In this document: positions 1-8,130 of the stretch, piece after piece
Numbering within the stretch: the first letter of the stretch is position 1
How the letters are laid out: each line of letters starts with the position of its first letter
Assembly (NCBI GenBank): GCA_016256075.1
Contig: SDVU01000125.1
Span: forward strand, 1 to 19,911
Length of the DNA: 19,911 nt
Origin: Dictyocoela muelleri
Lineage: Eukaryota > Microsporidia
Reading direction: 5' to 3'
The notes under the pieces: generated by a model
Database searches by the model: none
Seen by the model: only the letters and a program-made list of their open reading frames with translations
What the model was told of the DNA's origin: nothing
Position numbers and translations under genes: made by a program

Positions 1-81
1 TGTGGCGAGTTCTCGTGATGAGCTCGGCTGCGCTCGCGGCGAGTTTACGAGAACTCGCCTTCGGCGAGTTCTCGTGCAGCG
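1..81 (+). repeat. G+C-rich hairpin repeat, copy A
   Basis: An 81-bp block of clearly higher G+C than its surroundings. A 13-base arm (ggcgagttctcgt) occurs at 4-16 and again at 63-75, and its reverse complement lies at 47-59. Positions 47-59 and 63-75 can form a perfect 13-bp stem with a 3-base ttc loop. The block recurs inverted at 17194-17274 with about nine differences, roughly 89% identity by eye. It abuts the C-terminal coding remnant of Tigger copy 1, which reads open into it on the minus strand, so it either inserted into or truncated that element. Family unknown. It may begin before the window. Confidence 0.8.
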
Positions 82-710
82 TTTTTTCTTGTAAGTCTGA
101 GCTTTCTTTGAGATATTCGGAATCATAAGATTGTAACATATCTCTTATATTTTTTAAGGCATTCAATATTTCTCCACAACTGACCCCTTTATCCATACTA
201 TTATCAAAATTAATGATATTTTCGATCGACACATAGCTATTGTTTGAAGAATCATCGTATTCACCATATTCACATCACTGTGTTTCTCCTTGTGTTTCTC
301 CCCGCGTTCCTCCATGTGTTCCTCCTTGTGTTTATCATAGTGTTTCCTCTGATTTTTCATTAAAAATATTTGTTTTCATCCAGCAGTTTTTTGTGACATC
401 TAAAGATATCTCTTCCAATGACTTTACCACCCTACCAATAATGCATAACATGTCAACTTTTTTGTTGATTTGTACATGATTAAGGCCATTTATTAATGCA
501 TTATGTAATTGAAAATTATTTAAAAGCATTCTGAATTTAGCCTTAAATGATCGAATTATTCCTGTATCTAACGGCTCAATCTGCGATGTACTGCTTGGAG
601 GCAAAAATTGGAGCACTATGTTGGATTTGTTTCCTAATTTGTATCGCTAAAATTATCTAGAATAAGCAGAATTTTGCGTTTTTTTCCTATTAGTTTTTCA
701 TTTAATAATT
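82..710 (-). pseudogene. Tigger copy 1 transposase, C-terminal half
   Basis: Continues the transposase on the far side of Merlin copy 1. It reads EYLELLNEKLIGKKRKILLI and then LDNFSD, the second catalytic Asp. A frame break follows, and then an open stretch (616 down to 335) with FLPPSSTSQIEPLDTGIIRS, the conserved block just before the third acidic residue in Tigger/pogo transposases. The acidic tail includes EYLKESSDLQEK, which aligns with YLKECIDSQDK of Tigger copy 2. A K/E-rich tetrapeptide repeat encoded by the minisatellite at 281-352 lies where the frame shifts. The open frame then runs into the G+C-rich repeat at 81. Confidence 0.75.
281..352. repeat. 12-bp minisatellite, six copies
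   Basis: Six imperfect tandem copies of a 12-bp unit close to tgtttctccttg. On the minus strand, in one frame, it encodes short K/E/H-rich repeats (KHKE, EHME, ERGE, KHKE, KHSD). Its length is a multiple of three, yet the frames on the two sides differ, so the transposase frame is lost in or near the array. Being inside the Tigger C-terminal region, it probably arose by slippage after or during decay of the element. Confidence 0.75.
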
Positions 711-719
711 CAAGATATT

Positions 720-1699
720 GGTTCCGGTATACATTACCCCCCATTTTAAAAAAAATAAAAATAGCCCTTTTGGTAATGTCAAAAAAAATGATGAACTCAA
801 AAATATAATAGAAATATCAGCTTTGAAACTTGAAAAGGAATGTGGAATGTGTAAAGGGAGATTAAAATTATGTTTTAGAGAAATATGGATTATAGATGTT
901 CGACGAGAACATGTAGAAAATAGTTTTCTGTTTTGAAATATACGTACTTGTTTTATTCTAAGATAGAAATATCGAATATCGTTTATGTTTTTTCATTGTT
1001 TTATCAAAATTATAAACTTCGAGAGATTAAAATTAGAACAGACCTGAGTTTAAAAACAATAAAGAGAATAATAACTACTATCAGTGATTATATTTTTATT
1101 AAATACAAAAGAAGTTTAGAAAAAATTGGAGATGAGAATGAAATAGTTGAAGTTTATGAGAGTGTCCTTGTTAAAAGTAAGTATAACAAAAGACAAAAAA
1201 TAAAGGAAATTTGGGTATATGGTATGGTTGAAAGAAATAATTCAAAAATAATTAAATATATATCCATAAACAAAAGAAAAGGCTGTGTTCATAGCTTCCT
1301 AACTCTCTTACACATTCGAAAAAATACAAAAATTTATTCAGATAAGTGGAGAGGTTATAGGAAGCTAAAGTTACTTGTATATAAACACAGTACTGTAAAA
1401 CATTCAAATTATTTCATCGATCTTGAAAAGAGCATTCACACTAACACAATTGAAGCGAATTGGTCAGGCTTAGAAAGAGAATACATAAAAACCACCGCAG
1501 ATTCAAATTTTTAAAGAGTAATTTATTAAGGTATATTATTAAAAGAAATAGTCAAGGTAATTATATGATTGAGTTAATAAAAATGATTTTAAATTAATTA
1601 ATTTTTTTTTATTTTTTTATTTAAATCATTTTTTTGACATTACCATAAGAGCTATTTTAATTTTTTTTTCAAATGTGGGTTATAATGTATACCGGAACC
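720..1699 (+). mobile_element. Merlin (IS1595-like) DNA transposon, copy 1
   Basis: A complete-length element of 980 bp. It begins GGTTCCGGTATACATTA and ends with the inverted match TAATGTATACCGGAACC. The inverted repeats run about 70 bp (720-787 and 1628-1699) with few differences, down to a shared ggtaatgtcaaaaaaa. A perfect 9-bp target duplication, caagatatt, flanks it at 711-719 and 1700-1708; 8-9 bp is the known Merlin size. It sits inside the DDE domain of Tigger copy 1. Its termini differ from those of Merlin copy 2, so it is a separate family. Confidence 0.92.
778..1597 (+). pseudogene. Merlin copy 1 transposase (ISXO2-like, DDE)
   Basis: The N-terminal part (about 780-890) reads DELKNIIEISALKLEKECGM, ending in the first CxxC of the zinc ribbon. 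After a frame shift the ribbon finishes as YRCSTRTCRK, followed by a stop codon, and the long frame 933-1514 carries the catalytic core. Core motifs are VEVYESVLVKSKYNK, WVYGMVERN, IYSDKWRGY, TVKHSNYFID and HTNTIEANW. The second Asp (SDKW) and the Glu (NTIEANW) are present, but the first catalytic Asp of the usual VEIDES motif is Tyr (VYES). The C-terminal end (KSNLLRYIIKRN and onward to TAA at 1595-1597) is in another frame. Two frame shifts, one stop and the lost Asp make it non-functional. Confidence 0.88.
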
Positions 1700-1708
1700 C
1701 AAGATATT

Positions 1709-2476
1709 CATTGAAAAAGCCCTCTAATCAGCCAAGAGGATTTATTTACTCGATATAAAACATTAAAAGAATTTAAATCAATGTTTTTAGAAACTCTGGG
1801 TTTTTTTGTTTTTCTATCAATAATGGCGTCAGCTTTTCCCCATATAGATTTACACCTAACATCAAAGTATTAATCGTTTTTTCTTGTTTAGTTCCTCGGT
1901 TATCAACTTTTTTATCCAATACATACGATTTATTATAACTAGATTTGATGTATAGACTTGTTTCGTCTACATTAAAGACATAATGTTTAGCATGAGTTGA
2001 TAATTATTCACAAAGATGTTCTTCGAAACCATCAATTAAACCCAAGTTAGTTTGCAGCTTCTCCATGTAGAGTAATGTAACTTAAAGAAAGACGTTTTAA
2101 GATTTTTTCACAAAATACTGCCTTATCTTCCCTTCATCGTTATTTTTTGTCTTGTCATAGTCAATAGCTAAATTAAAAACAGTTCTTTGACAAAGTGGGA
2201 ATTTTTTTCTCTTAGAACCTTAATTTTTCCCATTAGATAGCAATCGACAGCATAGTATTTTGCATAAACATTAGACAAGTTTGATCTTGAACGAAAATAT
2301 TAACTATTAAGATCTAAATTTATTAAACACAACGAGTTCTTTATTCAGGATCTAGCTACAGATTTTGAGAAATTGTATTTTTTAACAATTTTCTGAAACG
2401 TAAATCTCTTCCCATTTATCTCCACAACAATTTTTTGTTTTTCTTGTAAAGACATTGTTTTTTTTCTCGTTTTCAT
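1709..2476 (-). pseudogene. Tigger copy 1 transposase, N-terminal half
   Basis: The chosen start is the ATG at 2476 on the minus strand. It opens a basic segment (MKTRKKTMSLQEKQKIVVEI) followed by a CENP-B/Psq-like helix-turn-helix (FTFQKIVKKYNFSKSVARS), after which the frame stops. The catalytic domain is open again between about 1990 and 1780. The motif FNVDETSLYIKSSYNKSY carries the first catalytic Asp of the DDE triad, followed by TLMLGVNLYGEKLTPLLI, typical of the DDE_1 superfamily. The reading ends in a segment matching LFNEYL exactly where Merlin copy 1 entered. The rest of the protein is at 82-710. Multiple stops in 2000-2400 and 1730-1780 make it a clear pseudogene. Confidence 0.78.
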
Positions 2477-2769
2477 TTTTAGGACTAAAAATTTTTAACT
2501 AGAAATGCAATTAAATCCTTTAAAAAGGGTAAAACATTAAGCCGCTAATAAATTTATTGAAAGTGTCCAAAAAAACGAATGTGTCAAAAAAATTTTTACA
2601 AAATTGTGACAGTACCTTTGATTAAATTTGAAATCTTTAATAATAATTTTTATACGTTGTAAAAAAAAATAATCATCGATTCGTATGATTTTTTCTAAAT
2701 GAATTAGAACTAAAACATCGATAGGTCAGAAAAAACGACTTTTTTGAGGCTAAAAAAGCGACAACACTG

Positions 2770-2791
2770 TATATATATATATATATATATA
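2770..2791. repeat. TA dinucleotide microsatellite
   Basis: An uninterrupted run of alternating T and A directly outside the 5' terminus of Tigger copy 1. Since pogo/Tigger elements insert at TA, the element probably landed in or at the edge of this run. This makes the exact target duplication impossible to define on this side. Confidence 0.85.
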
Positions 2792-3297
2792 AGAATTGTA
2801 TCACCCGTCTTTGATAATTTCTAAAAAACGACATAATAAAATCTTATTTATATATATGAGTCCATCTCGTCATTTAAAGCCTATTTCATCTAAGAATTAC
2901 ACCCCTTTTTAAATATCCATTTCTATTTTAATCGAATGGTTGCTAACGTTTAAGAATCAACATCTATTATCAAAAAAATAACAATATTTAAATTGTAATT
3001 ATCTAAAAGAATTTCGGTCCAAACTTTCTTTATATATTTTCCTTACTGAAAAATACCATGAAATACTAAATATAAGATTAACGAGAATAAAATTTTTGTT
3101 TATATCTTATTATTACATATTGTGAAAATCAGTTTTTTATATCGACTTATATTAAAAACTGATTTCTATAATATGTAATAATAAGATGACTACTAATTTT
3201 TTTTGGTAATTAGATATTTCCCAGTTCACGATATTTTTTTTTAGAAGGTAGATAAATAAGAGAAGAATTGAAACGACAAATAATAGGAACGACATGT
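2792..3297. other. Unassigned A+T-rich spacer
   Basis: I find no open frame of note, no RNA gene and no transposon termini here apart from the hairpin at 3104-3187. The stretch separates Tigger copy 1 from the composite block that starts at 3298. It may be ordinary intergenic sequence or a fully decayed element. Confidence 0.5.
3104..3187. repeat. 84-bp near-perfect inverted repeat (hairpin)
   Basis: The outer arms atcttattattacatatt (3104-3121) and aatatgtaataataagat (3170-3187) are perfectly complementary over 18 bp. The inner arms (aaatcagttttttatat against atattaaaaactgattt) continue the pairing with about one mismatch, leaving a small loop near 3143-3148. It could be a very short MITE or a transcript-level hairpin. 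I see no flanking duplication that would settle this. Confidence 0.8.
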
Positions 3298-3363
3298 GTA
3301 TTGTATAGTATAGAACAAGATAGGAACTTGCGGCATATCAATTAGCGAAACAGAAACGTATAC
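3298..3363 (+). repeat. Direct repeat flanking the composite block, left copy
   Basis: About 66 bp similar to 8248-8313 in the same orientation. The best-conserved core is cttgcggcatatcaattagc here against cttgcgggatatcaattagc there, followed by gaaacagaaacgtatac against gaagaagaaacgcatac. Similarity to the right copy seems to continue past 3363 (tacttttatattggtaaag). The matching right-hand continuation lies beyond Tigger copy 2, at 11224-11241 (tactttcgtttgtaaatg). It is too long for an ordinary target duplication and its family is unknown. Confidence 0.65.
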
Positions 3364-3384
3364 TTTTATATTGGTAAAGAATAG

Positions 3385-3480
3385 ACGAATTTCGCCGGAT
3401 TTTAAAGATAATTTAACTACCCATATGGTTTGTAAAAATATAAGTTTTGATTAAAAAAATATTTAATTTATCTATTCATA
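3385..3480 (+). repeat. Inverted arm of the composite block, left
   Basis: About 95 bp that match 8131-8225 in inverted orientation. Shared blocks are ttcgccggatt, aaagataatt, ctaccc(c)atatggttt/ctatggttt, aaaaatataagttttgatta and tttatctattcata. Together the two arms define a block of about 4.8 kb that shrinks to roughly 1.06 kb once the hAT and integrase elements nested in it are removed. The size and structure suggest a foldback or MITE-like element of unknown family. Confidence 0.7.
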
Positions 3481-3794
3481 AGTAATTTATTTATTATATT
3501 TTTGTAATTATAAATAATTTATTAATTAAATTTATGTATTCATGAATAATTTATTCATTAAATTTATGTATTCATAAATAATTTATTCATTAAATTTATG
3601 TATTCATAAATAATTTATTCATTAAATTTATGTATTCATAAATGATTTATTAAGTAAATTTATTTATTCATAAATATTTTATTCATTAAATTTATGTATT
3701 CATAAATAATTTATTTATTAAAATTATTTATTCATAAATAATTTATTGATTAATTTTATTTATTCATAAATAATTTAATAATTAAATTTAACTG
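3475..3794 (+). repeat. 32-bp tandem repeat array, ten copies
   Basis: Ten head-to-tail units of exactly 32 bp, close to ttcataaataatttattcattaaatttatgta. Central copies (from about 3539 to 3634) are nearly identical; the outer copies diverge. The array starts inside the left arm and ends where the SINE-like core begins. About three degraded units in the same orientation recur near 8025-8100, next to the right arm, so the arms are inverted while the arrays are direct. No coding potential. Confidence 0.88.
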
Positions 3795-3908
3795 CCAGAG
3801 TGCTCAGTGGTTTACACTCTTGAATGTAAGATTTACGTATCGTTGTTCTAATCCCGCTGACGTCACCCTTTAATAAATAATGAGGGAATGACATTAAGCG
3901 GTCATAAC
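3794..3908 (+). other. tRNA-derived SINE-like head
   Basis: Reads gccagagtgctcagtggttt, then about 35 bp, then tgttctaatcccgctgacgt and caccc. The first part resembles a Pol III A box (tgctcagtgg, 3801-3810) and the second a B box (tgttctaatcc, 3844-3854) at tRNA-like spacing. The 3' end (atcccgctgacgtcacc) looks like a tRNA T-arm and acceptor, but the T stem does not pair, so it is not a working tRNA. It resembles the tRNA head of SINEs. The body continues to 3908, where the hAT element interrupts it, and resumes at 5600-5640 and after 7720. Confidence 0.5.
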
Positions 3909-5591
3909 TAGGGCTTACAAAAATGCCGGTTTTTATCAAAAAAAATAGTTAAAATGACTGGTCTTTATCCGATAAATCTCAAGAATTTTTGGTCAAATAT
4001 CCGGTAAATATCGGTTTTAGAAATAATTTTATAATTAATTATCAGAGGTTTTAATTAATAATTAAAAAATTTAATTATTTATTTTTATTATAATAGAGAA
4101 AAATCAACATTTCTTACGATGTAACTGTTAATAATCCCCTAAGATCGCCTAATATCTGTACCATTCTTCTAAAACAACGTCCAAAGTTCAACTGTTGTTA
4201 AGGAACATAAATATAAATTTTATCATCCGTTTTGCAAGTTATTTCACTTAGATTCAAAAAAATTATGTCTGAATTTTTACTAATCAAATCGTACATTTTT
4301 TTAATCTAAATTTTATTATCTAAATATAACTCTATATTTTTAATAATTTCAATTTGTTCGGTTGTAGAAAAATCTGTACGTTCAAGTTTTGTTTTTGATT
4401 TTAAAAGAAAATCACATTTAAATATCTCTCTCAATTCCGAAATAAATTCCTCACTTTTAAATTCATCTAACATTGAGTTAAATTCGAAATTTATAGAAAT
4501 AAAAAGGTTTAATGAAAGTTAGATAATTATCGTAATTATTATAAATTTCTATCATGAATCCCAACCAAGTCTCCCATCTAGTTATTATTTGAAATTTCGG
4601 AATTTTTAAATTGGTAGAGAATTTAAATATTCCCTGTTTTTCCTTATTTTTTAATTAATATACGTTATAACAGCGATGAAATTGAATTTGAGTGAGGTTG
4701 TATGCTTTATATTTTCTCACATAATCTATGTAGCATATGTGCTAAGCATGTGACGCGTTTTAAAAATGGTAAAAGCGGTTTTAAGTTCTTCACGACCTTT
4801 ACAGCCTATGGAGCACATTTGAAAGAATCAATTGTAATATTGAAAAATCAATAAAACCATTATTTAATTCCGACATCAAATTTTAATTTTACATTACTTA
4901 CTGTTTGATTATTAATATGTAAAAGTTCAATCGAAGATAATAGATATATTTGGCTTCTTTCAGATTACTTCATAATTCCACTTATTATATTGAAAATATA
5001 TCTTCCATTTGCGTCTGTCGATTCGTCAAAAATTAAGAAACGCTGGTTTTTCAATAATGTAAAAATTCTATTTTTTCAATATCATATATTGGGCTTACCA
5101 TATTTCTATAATGTGAAGTGGAGTAAATAGAATTACCGATATATCGCCTATGAAATTCTTTGAAAGGTTTATATCATTGTTTATGTAATGGAATATCTGA
5201 CTCAACAAGCGCCTTAACTAAATCTGGGTCAAATTTAGTATTTTTTATTGAAATTGAAATTATTTCCTCTAATTTGTACAGAGAAGATTTGTTTTGTAAA
5301 TTTTCGATTTGCAATTTGCTTAATAAATGTCTTTTGATAGTTTTTGTACCTTTATTCGGAGAGTAGTTAATGTGTTTTGCAAAATTCACATATAAACTCA
5401 TTATGTTTTGTAATTTTGAAGCATTTACTAACTTCTAAAATTTTTTTCAAAGCTTTGTATGAAGATAAAAGTTTCATTTCGGGACATTTATTTATTTTTT
5501 TAAACCGGATAAAACATACGGTTTTTGAAAAAAATAAGATTTTATCCGGGTTTTGAACAAATGCATGGAACAGGCATCTTTGTAAGCCCTA
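3909..5591 (-). mobile_element. hAT-type DNA transposon
   Basis: A 1.68-kb element with terminal inverted repeats: TAGGGCTTACAAAAATGCC at the left and GGCATCTTTGTAAGCCCTA at the right, one mismatch apart. The flanking 8-bp sequences gtcataac (3901-3908) and ataataac (5592-5599) agree at six of eight positions, consistent with a decayed hAT 8-bp target duplication. Subterminal atccggt motifs are shared by both ends. The transposase remnant is on the minus strand. It sits inside the SINE-like core. Confidence 0.82.
4300..5477 (-). pseudogene. hAT transposase remnant with BED-type zinc finger
   Basis: The likely start is the ATG at 5477 (MKLLSSYKALKKILEVSKCF). A BED-like finger is visible across a frame shift: FICEFCKTH (CxxC), then GTKTIKRHLLSKLQ supplying the His. 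The open stretch at 5401-5174 follows with FDPDLVKALVESDIPLHKQ, the block typical of hAT transposases just after the BED domain. Further down only fragments remain, such as SEEFISELREIFKCDFLLKS near 4460-4400. The frame is broken many times. I could not place the C-terminal dimerisation domain with confidence. Confidence 0.7.
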
Positions 5592-5640
5592 ATAATAACT
5601 ATATAATTATAGTAAAAATACAGTTGTTCCAGTGTGGTAT

Positions 5641-5844
5641 TGTTGCAACAAATTATGCCCACCTTACAAATTATGTTCCCTATTAAATTAAATTTAAAAT
5701 TTAAAAAAATCTTTTTTTGATAAAAAAAATTTTATTTCTAGTGTCGTGTCAAATTATGTTCGTTTTATTTGATATGTCAAAAATCATTTTTTGATAATAA
5801 ATTTTATTAATGAAAACGTCAAAAAAAGCAAATTATGCTCCCCT
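5641..5844 (+). repeat. Left inverted repeat of the integrase-type transposon
   Basis: About 205 bp matching 7515-7720 in inverted orientation. Contains four spaced copies of a CAAATTATG(C/T) motif near 5648, 5668, 5750 and 5830, most followed by C- or T-rich bases. Such an ordered array would suit multiple transposase binding sites. Confidence 0.85.
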
Positions 5845-6239
5845 TTTTTACTTTTAATTAAAATAATTTATTTAAATTAATGGAATAAAAAAATACGCGC
5901 ATATTTCTAAACAAATACGTGACAATCGTATGCGGACTTATTTTAATAATATAATTTGACAAGAATGAATTATTTGATAAAATAAATTATGACTTAAGTT
6001 ATTAATTTTCTTATTCTTCTGATAAGATTATGGAAATAAATAAAAAACGATAAATAAATTTTGGGGAATTAATTTAAGATTGTTTTTATTTTTTTCTAAA
6101 TTTAAAAAAATTTATTGGGTTTAATTTAATGTTTTTTTCAAAAGTTTAATAAAAGATAGAAAATTACAAAAAAAAGCTTTCAGTTTAAAAAAAAATTAAT
6201 ACATTGTTAAAAAAATATAATTTGCATTATAAAAAATTC

Positions 6240-7480
6240 TAATTTCATGCGTAATAAGCTTGAAGAATCGTCGATTTATAAATTGAATCCCACCTGTGGA
6301 TATATCTTGAATTATAATATAATTTTCATCAACATCAATAACAAAAAAATTATTTAAATAGTATATTGATTCTAAAACATACCCTCTTCTGACATTATGT
6401 AGTGTATAAGGTTTTGCAACTAAAACATTCGAACCTATAACGAATTATAAAATTTCGAACATTGTATTCACGCCTATAACATTTTAAATATTCCATTAAT
6501 CTTAACCTCACAGATTCTAAATCATTTCATTGGTTATATAATATGCCCGATGAAATATTAATGACAAAAACCATAAATAAAACGAAATTTTTACAATGTG
6601 TGGCTCTATGATTTGTATTATTATAGTATAAAGCACATTATAAAGCTTTTTTTTCCAGTTGAATTGACCCATATGCATACCTTTTCTCAGCTTTTCTTTT
6701 GTAGTCCAGTTAATCATTCAACATGGCATTGTGTTTGTGGATGATAAAGGCCCATGAACAGATTTGACATTAAATTTTCTCAATACTTCACTAACTTTTG
6801 AATTTATAAATTCTGAGCCATTATCACTATGAAATTTTAGTCACAAACCTTCTGAATAAAAATGTTTTAACAATATTTTTGCAAATAAGTCGCCATCATT
6901 CTTTTTTGATTTATAAGCCCACCCAAACTTCGTAAAAGAATTGTTGAATGTTAATATATACTTATAATTATTATTGTGTTCTCTGTATAATCTCATACCG
7001 ATAGTTTCGAAATTAATATTTTTCTTGGAAATTAAGGAACTATTATGGTTCTAAGAGTGTTATTTTTATGTGGTATTTCTCTGATACAATTTTCGCAACT
7101 ATTTAGAATTGATGATACATATTACATTGTTATACCATAAAAAGAGCATCTTATTCTTTCATATGTTTCTCTTATTCTAAATGATCTTGATTATGAGTTG
7201 ATAATATCATGTTTTTCTTTTATCTAATTCATAATCACAAACATACTCTTTCTCTACTCGTTTACATAATTATAAAATGTTATTTTTTAATTTGAAAGTT
7301 TTTACTTTCCTCTTTAATGACTTTATTTCTTCATTGTTAAAATTTGAAGGATATTGATTCGTAGATAAATAAATAATAATATTATTTTTTTCTGCTTCGT
7401 CAAGTATTTTAAAAGTGTTATCTCTAGTAGATGATAAAAATTTTTTAAATATAAAAATGTGATTTTTAATAATAATTAAA
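6240..7480 (-). pseudogene. KRBA2-like integrase (transposase) remnant
   Basis: Reading the minus strand, an N-terminal segment (NFNNEEIKSLKRKVKTFKLK) is followed by TYERIRCSFYGIT and NSCENC, which look like the HHCC zinc-finger region of integrases. The core shows YREHNNNYKYILTF, FTKFGWAYKSKK and then FHSDNGSEFINSKVSEVL, the second Asp motif of the rve fold. After HGPLSS and a stop comes WTTKEKLRKGMHMGQFNWKK, matching the region after the catalytic Glu in KRBA2-like integrases. The first Asp motif and the Glu block are altered. There are at least several stops. The C-terminal tail is rich in aromatic residues and ends near 6240. Confidence 0.72.
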
Positions 7481-7514
7481 TTGTGAAATATGATTATATA
7501 ATAAAATATATAAT

Positions 7515-7720
7515 GGGGGGCATAATTTGCCGATTTTTTACTGGTGTTTTCATTAATAAAATTCGTTATCAAAAAATGATTTTTGACATATCAAATAAAA
7601 GGGTGTATAATTTGACACGACACTAGTAATAAAATTTTTTATCAAAAAAAGATTTTTTTAAATTTCCAATTTAATTTAATAGGGGACATAATTTGCAGAA
7701 GAGCATAATTTTCTGCAACA
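7515..7720 (-). repeat. Right inverted repeat of the integrase-type transposon
   Basis: Inverted counterpart of 5641-5844. On the reverse strand the four motifs read AAAATTATGCTC, CAAATTATGTCCCC, CAAATTATACACC and CAAATTATGCCCCCC. Good conservation of the arms, against heavy decay of the coding region between them, may mean that the termini are maintained by recombination or that the element was mobilised in trans late in its life. Confidence 0.85.
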
Positions 7721-8019
7721 ATATAGCTAATTAAGATTTGGTCTAATATGACAATTAAGCAGAAGGGACTCTCCTAGGTTTGATGAGTGCGGCGACGCAT
7801 CTCGGCAAAAGGTAGTGAAAAAGCAAAATTCATAAAAAGTTATAATTACCTGTATCCTGCTGAGTCATTTGTAAAACAAAAATCGCGTATACAGCTGGGA
7901 TTCTGTGTAGCTTAGGAAGTGACGTATTATAGGAACACCGAGAACCAAAGGTCGCAGATCCAAGGTATGAGACAGCTCTCCGGGTTTGCAGCTATGGATT
8001 TCGTCAATATTTAATATAT
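7721..8019 (+). other. Tail of the SINE-like core, no gene
   Basis: No open frame of note. This is the continuation of the block interrupted by the hAT and integrase elements, and it has a higher G+C than its neighbours. A hairpin is visible at about 7782-7804: gag-tgcg paired with cgca-t-ctc around a gcga tetraloop of the GNRA class. Whether the tail belongs to the SINE-like unit or to the foldback element cannot be decided from one copy. Confidence 0.45.
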
Positions 8020-8105
8020 ATAATCATTGAATTTATGTATTTATAAATGATTTATTATGTAAATTTATTTATAAATGATTTATTCATAAAAACTTATATC
8101 TTCAT
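8020..8105 (+). repeat. Degraded 32-bp repeats near the right arm
   Basis: About three degenerate units resembling the array at 3475-3794, in the same orientation (for example aatttatgtatttataaatg and atttattatgtaaatttatt). They sit just inside the right inverted arm, mirroring the position of the large array on the left. Confidence 0.6.
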
Positions 8106-8130
8106 AATTAATTTAACTATTAAATTTATT

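Larger units (their letters stand above)
82..2769 (-). mobile_element. pogo/Tigger-type DNA transposon, copy 1, split by a Merlin element
   Basis: A minus-strand element of the Tc1/mariner superfamily, pogo/Tigger branch. Its 5' end is at 2769, where the reverse strand reads CAGTGTTGTCGC directly after a TA, the expected target dinucleotide. The terminus resembles that of Tigger copy 2 at 8314 (CAGT, then a T-run, then an ACCCTC/AGCCTC motif). The far terminus is missing: coding remnants run up to 82, where the G+C-rich repeat begins. Without Merlin copy 1 and one target duplication about 1.7 kb remains. Several stops and frame shifts are present, so it is dead. Confidence 0.8.
5641..7720 (-). 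mobile_element. Integrase-type DNA transposon (KRBA2/Ginger-like) with long inverted repeats
   Basis: A 2.08-kb element bounded by tgttgcaacaaattatg at 5641 and its inverted match ending tgcaaca at 7720. The inverted repeats extend about 205 bp (5641-5844 and 7515-7720) and are highly similar, including long shared T-runs and ctagtgtcgtgtcaaatta. Each carries four CAAATTATG-like motifs. The flanks gtat and atat could be a 4-bp target duplication with one change, as known for Ginger elements, but this is weak. A retroviral-type integrase remnant is on the minus strand, with no reverse transcriptase and no LTRs. It interrupts the SINE-like block 41 bp after the hAT element. Confidence 0.72.

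Noticed and set aside
240-479. Plus-strand open frame with SPCVSPRVPPCVPPC repeats
   Set aside because: It is the antisense reading of the 12-bp minisatellite in the Tigger C-terminal region.
720-1699. Bacterial insertion sequence of the IS1595 group, implying a bacterial host
   Set aside because: The protein is related, but the Merlin-type termini, 9-bp duplications, and company of Tigger, hAT and Ty3 elements point to a eukaryote.
3794-3866. Functional tRNA gene
   Set aside because: Box-like motifs are present, but the T stem and acceptor do not pair and no clear anticodon arm can be drawn.
7780-7815. Hammerhead-ribozyme-like core (tgatgag ... gaaa)
   Set aside because: The required CTGATGA core is not present (tttgatgag) and the flanking stems I and III cannot be formed.
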